Part shown: positions 41,512-44,534 of the stretch, piece after piece
Layout: each line of letters starts with the position of its first letter
Numbering within the stretch: the stretch's first letter is position 1
NCBI GenBank assembly: GCA_025362325.1
Contig: JANYGO010000105.1
Span: 1-44,534 of the forward strand
DNA: 44,534 nucleotides
Direction: 5' to 3'
Source of the DNA: Cyanobacteriota bacterium
GTDB taxonomy: Bacteria; Cyanobacteriota; Cyanobacteriia; Cyanobacteriales; Microcoleaceae
Translations under genes and position numbers: made by a program
The notes under the pieces: model-generated
Seen by the model: the letters and a program-made list of their open reading frames with translations, nothing else
Told to the model about the DNA's origin: nothing
Databases searched by the model: none

Positions 41512-41742
41512 CTCAAGCGGACACAAATTGGTAAATAGGTAAACATAAAAAACATAGGATATTGTAGGGGCGGGTTTAGCGAAGAATATCTGATACAAGC
41601 TAGAAGATGAATGCAAAACCCGCCCGACTCAAGCGGACACAAATTGGTAAATAGGTAAACATAAAAAACCTAGGATATTGTAGGGGCGGGTTTAGCGAAA
41701 AATATCTGATACAAGCTAGAAGATGAATGCAAAACCGCCCGA
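41512..41742. repeat. Tandem duplication of a 116-bp hairpin-forming unit
   Basis: Copy 1 (41512-41627) and copy 2 (41628-41742) differ only by three substitutions or deletions: ACATAGG to ACCTAGG, GAAGAAT to GAAAAAT, and loss of one C. Each starts CTCAAGCGGACACAAATTGG and contains GGGCGGGTTT with complement AAACCCGCCC as a 10-bp stem. The near-identity indicates a recent duplication. Confidence 0.85.
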
Positions 41743-41832
41743 CCCATCTTACTTGATTTCTAGTTGATAATTGCTAATTACCAATTGCTGATAATTATTT
41801 AAATTGTTAATTCTTAAACTCGGAGTTGTGAA

Positions 41833-43035
41833 TTGCAGATTATTGTTGAAGGTTGGCGTTTTATTTATCATTCCTATTGCGTAGCAAATCAATTTCAACT
41901 GCTGGAAATGCTGGCTCGCCCGCGAGGACAAATAGAGCTTTTCCACCGCGATATGCCCTACATAGACGCAGCTTGGGAAACAAAAATTAGTTTGTTCGAT
42001 CGCCCAAATGAAACATTACTCCGCAGCATTCCGGGCCCTGCGCTAAATCAGTCAGCCGACGTGACGCTGCGAATGCACTGCCCGTGGGACTTTTCAGCAT
42101 CCAGCAGCGCCGAAACCTGGGTATTTGCAGCCACAGAATGGGGGGTGATTACCCGTAGTGTATTAGATGCGATCGGCGTGAGGTCGATCGTCCAAACGCC
42201 CGTTAATTCACAAGTAAAAATTATTACACCTTCGGCGTGGTCAAAGGCGGGCTTAATTCGCAGCGGGGTTGAGGCCGATCGCATTGCTGTTGTACCTTTG
42301 GGAGTCGATCCTGAGATTTATTATCCTGTTTCGGGCGATCGGCGTCAATTGCTGCGCGAAAGCTTTGGTTGGTCAAACTATTTTATATTTTTAAACATCG
42401 GAGGACAAACCGATCGCAAAGGCATTCGTCCTTTATTAAAAGCCTTCGCGGCGGTAGTTGACAAATACCCAGATGCGAGATTAGTTTTAAAAGGTTCAGA
42501 ACTACTTTATCCATCCAGAGACGAGATTGTGGAAGCCTGCCGAGTTGTGCTCAACGATGCGGAAAGAGCGAGAGTTTTGCCGAGGTTAATTTATACTGGC
42601 AGTCAGCTATCTTTTGCTCAAATAGCTGAACTTTACCAAGCGGCAGATGTTTATGTTTCTGCTTATTTGGCAGAAGGTTTTAACTTGCCGGTGTTGGAAG
42701 CTGCTGCTTGCGGTTTGCCGGTGATTTGTACGGCGGGCGGGCCTACTGATGATTTTACTCGATCGGACTTTGCGCTGCGAATCGAGAGTAAATTTACGGC
42801 TGTGGTAATTGAGGGAGAAACCTTATTTATGTTAGCTCCTGAGTGGGAACATTTGACTGATTTGATGTGCAGGGCGATCGAGCAGCCTGAAATTGCGGCG
42901 AGAGCTCGGGTTGCGGGCCCGGCTTTTGTGGCCGATAATTTTACGTGGAGGCGATCGGTCGATCGATTGCTGGAGGTTATGGGAGGCGATCGCAAGAGTG
43001 AGGATAAATCTATTTTTGAACCCATAATCTTGTAG
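41833..43035 (+). CDS. Glycosyltransferase family 4-like protein
   Basis: This GT-B glycosyltransferase of about 400 residues has an N-terminal part with IVEGWRFIYHSYCVANQFQL and CPWDFSASSSAETWVFAATE, and a C-terminal nucleotide-sugar domain with FLNIGGQTDRKGIRPLLKAF, PRLIYTGSQLSFAQIAELYQ and the signature AADVYVSAYLAEGFNLPVLE (E-x7-E, here EGFNLPVLE), followed by AAACGLPVICTAGGPTDD. The start is a TTG at 41833 with CGGAG 7 bp upstream; there is no in-frame ATG near. It is not adjacent to other glycan genes, and the substrate is unknown. Its 3' end lies just 7 bp from the CRISPR array's terminal repeat. Confidence 0.85.
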   Translation: MQIIVEGWRFIYHSYCVANQFQLLEMLARPRGQIELFHRDMPYIDAAWETKISLFDRPNETLLRSIPGPALNQSADVTLRMHCPWDFSASSSAETWVFAATEWGVITRSVLDAIGVRSIVQTPVNSQVKIITPSAWSKAGLIRSGVEADRIAVVPLGVDPEIYYPVSGDRRQLLRESFGWSNYFIFLNIGGQTDRKGIRPLLKAFAAVVDKYPDARLVLKGSELLYPSRDEIVEACRVVLNDAERARVLPRLIYTGSQLSFAQIAELYQAADVYVSAYLAEGFNLPVLEAAACGLPVICTAGGPTDDFTRSDFALRIESKFTAVVIEGETLFMLAPEWEHLTDLMCRAIEQPEIAARARVAGPAFVADNFTWRRSVDRLLEVMGGDRKSEDKSIFEPIIL

Positions 43036-43042
43036 TTTGGGC

Positions 43043-44533
43043 GTTTCAAGCCCTAGATGGGGAAATATGTATTTTCCGGCACAAGCACCTGTTAGTGCTG
43101 CACCCGCAGATCCAAGTTTCAATCCCTGATAGGGTTTTAGGTATTTTCCGGCTTCCGGCTTAAATAAGTATGGTGACACGATCGACCATGACGCTCAGTT
43201 TCAATCCCTGATAGGGTTTTAGGTATTTTCCGGCGATAACAAAGGCGATCAACATCCACTGCCTTGAAGTTTCAATCCCTGATAGGGTTTTAGGTATTTT
43301 CCGGCTATTGGGCAAAAGCTTACAACCTAGCTTGTTCTGGTATTGTTTCAATCCCTGATAGGGTTTTAGGTATTTTCCGGCATGAGAAAATGCTGGACGG
43401 CTTTAAGATGTAAACACAAGTTTCAATCCCTGATAGGGTTTTAGGTATTTTCCGGCTTGAAAGATTTTAAGAGCTGGGAATAATTGGATCTGGTTTCAAT
43501 CCCTGATAGGGTTTTAGGTATTTTCCGGCACGCCGACATCAAGGCGTTGCGAAGCGCCATTACTGCATTAGTTTCAATCCCTGATAGGGTTTTAGGTATT
43601 TTCCGGCTAAGCTGCGACTCTTGTTGTCGATAATTCCCAACCTAAGTTTCAATCCCTGATAGGGTTTTAGGTATTTTCCGGCCCGAGGCTGTTTCTCACA
43701 CTCAGGAATTGCATGAGGAAACCTGGTTTCAATCCCTGATAGGGTTTTAGGTATTTTCCGGCGGAAAATGAAAGGGCATTCCGCAGCAATAATGAACTCC
43801 AGTTTCAATCCCTGATAGGGTTTTAGGTATTTTCCGGCTTGCACTCGTAAAGCATTCCTCGCATTTGACGTGATAACCATGTTTCAATCCCTGATAGGGT
43901 TTTAGGTATTTTCCGGCTTTGCCCAATCCTACCAACGACAACCTGTCAGTTTCAATCCCTGATAGGGTTTTAGGTATTTTCCGGCTTGGGTTTCAAAAAA
44001 ATTTGGAGTTCGGATACCACCGCTATTGTTTCAATCCCTGATAGGGTTTTAGGTATTTTCCGGCCGATGTTGTGGAGCGAAATAGCCTCAATAGCTAGGG
44101 TTTCAATCCCTGATAGGGTTTTAGGTATTTTCCGGCTATCACGCCGGAGGCAAGCAAATCGGCTGGTGCGTAATTGTTTCAATCCCTGATAGGGTTTTAG
44201 GTATTTTCCGGCTAGCTATTGAGGCTATTTCGCTCCACAACATCGGAGGCAAGCAAATCGGCTGGTGCGTAATTGTTTCAATCCCTGATAGGGTTTTAGG
44301 TATTTTCCGGCCTCCCAGTCCCAGCTTGAAAGTATTTGGAAGCTCCAAGTTTCAATCCCTGATAGGGTTTTAGGTATTTTCCGGCCGTCATCAGAACCCT
44401 GTAAAAAACTGGTTTGTTCTTTGTTTCAATCCCTGATAGGGTTTTAGGTATTTTCCGGCTCGATCAATTCACCCATTAGATTATCGTGCCTTCCGAGTTT
44501 CAATCCCTGATAGGGTTTTAGGTATTTTCCGGC
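43043..44533 (-). CRISPR. CRISPR array, 20 repeats and 19 spacers, transcribed leftward, continuing off the window
   Basis: The 37-bp repeat GTTTCAATCCC...TTTTCCGGC (plus-strand view) occurs 19 times without change, starting at 43116, 43198, 43269, 43345, 43420, 43493, 43571, 43646, 43726, 43802, 43881, 43949, 44028, 44100, 44176, 44275, 44349, 44423 and 44497. An altered, 38-bp copy lies at 43043-43080 (GTTTCAAGCCCTAGATGGGG...). Spacers are 31-45 bp except one of 62. The repeat has a CCCT/AGGG stem. Read on the minus strand it ends in GATTGAAAC, the usual crRNA 5' tag, so transcription runs right to left. The degenerate copy is the trailer end and the leader and probably cas genes lie beyond 44534. 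Type cannot be fixed without cas; I-D or III-like repeats look similar. Confidence 0.98.
44213..44274 (-). CRISPR. Chimeric 62-nt spacer
   Basis: Bases 44213-44245 are the exact reverse complement of 33 of the 35 bases of the spacer at 44065-44099. Bases 44246-44274 equal the last 29 bases of the spacer at 44137-44175 (31 bases if the shared CG at the joint is counted). It is bounded by normal repeats and is about 1.6 times the usual length. Confidence 0.95.
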
Positions 44534-44534
44534 G

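Larger units (their letters stand above)
41306..41832. other. Repeat-filled intergenic region
   Basis: Contains a GATCCCCCTAAATCCCCC inverted repeat and a 116-bp tandem duplication, described separately, and CAATTACC-type repeats at 41765-41800. No gene. A 65-codon minus frame at 41749-41946 overlaps the next gene and is not credible. Confidence 0.6.

Noticed and set aside
43160..44348. Several short frames inside the CRISPR array (recurring peptide KYLKPYQGLK)
   Set aside because: They are translations of the 37-bp repeat and its spacers, not genes.

Overview
The window comes from a filamentous-type cyanobacterium, most likely of the Oscillatoriales/Microcoleus kind. The evidence is a beta-carboxysome operon, a CO2-uptake NDH-1 operon, a HetZ-like protein, an Ftn2/ZipN division protein, an XisH/XisI protein, frequent HIP1-type GCGATCGC octamers, and many short heptanucleotide tandem repeats and palindromic repeats between genes. 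The genus is inference; no 16S or other marker is present.

Layout. 0-2 kb: the end of hemL with a strong terminator, then a TPR protein. 2-13 kb: a carbon-concentrating island made of two divergent units. The minus-strand unit is ccmK-ccmK-ccmL-ccmM-ccmN-ccmO (carboxysome shell, vertex, scaffold and adaptor). The plus-strand unit is ndhF-ndhD-chpX(cupB), the specific subunits of a CO2-hydrating NDH-1 complex. They share a 624-bp intergenic region, so CO2 capture as bicarbonate and its use in the carboxysome are encoded side by side. Both gaps inside the ndh operon carry a copy of the same short inverted-repeat element. 13-22 kb: minus-strand genes of mixed function: a fused XisH-XisI protein, a PHP phosphoesterase, a receptor-like Ser/Thr kinase with a periplasmic-binding-protein sensor, a HetZ-like protein, D-aminoacyl-tRNA deacylase, a His-rich COG0523/CobW GTPase and a fasciclin protein. 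22.5-31 kb: an aldo/keto reductase, then a probable glycan locus (glycosyltransferase, UDP-galactopyranose mutase, STAS protein, GH2 hydrolase, second TIM-barrel hydrolase). 31-34 kb: an AT-rich accessory island with two paralogous P-loop GTPases, a small Gly/Ala-rich membrane protein and, on the opposite strand, a free-standing vMAP-like N-terminal domain. 34-43 kb: galT, a degenerate M24 peptidase-like protein preceded by a tandem repeat array, a retropepsin-like protein, pdhA, ftn2/zipN and a GT4 glycosyltransferase. 43.0 kb to the end: a CRISPR array (20 repeats, 19 complete spacers) running off the window, with no cas genes in view.

The best candidates for something new are: (1) the two-GTPase plus small membrane protein island, which looks like a conflict or membrane-remodelling module; (2) the XisH-XisI fusion, whose linker is encoded by what looks like a dispersed repeat inserted at the gene junction; (3) a 62-nt chimeric CRISPR spacer made of an inverted copy of one nearby spacer joined to part of another; (4) the M24 protein lacking three of five metal ligands, whose start codon abuts six tandem 32-bp palindromic repeats; and (5) the MITE-like pair in the CO2-uptake operon, one copy of which has apparently truncated a Uma2 gene remnant. 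All functional assignments are from reading the translated sequence; no database search was run.
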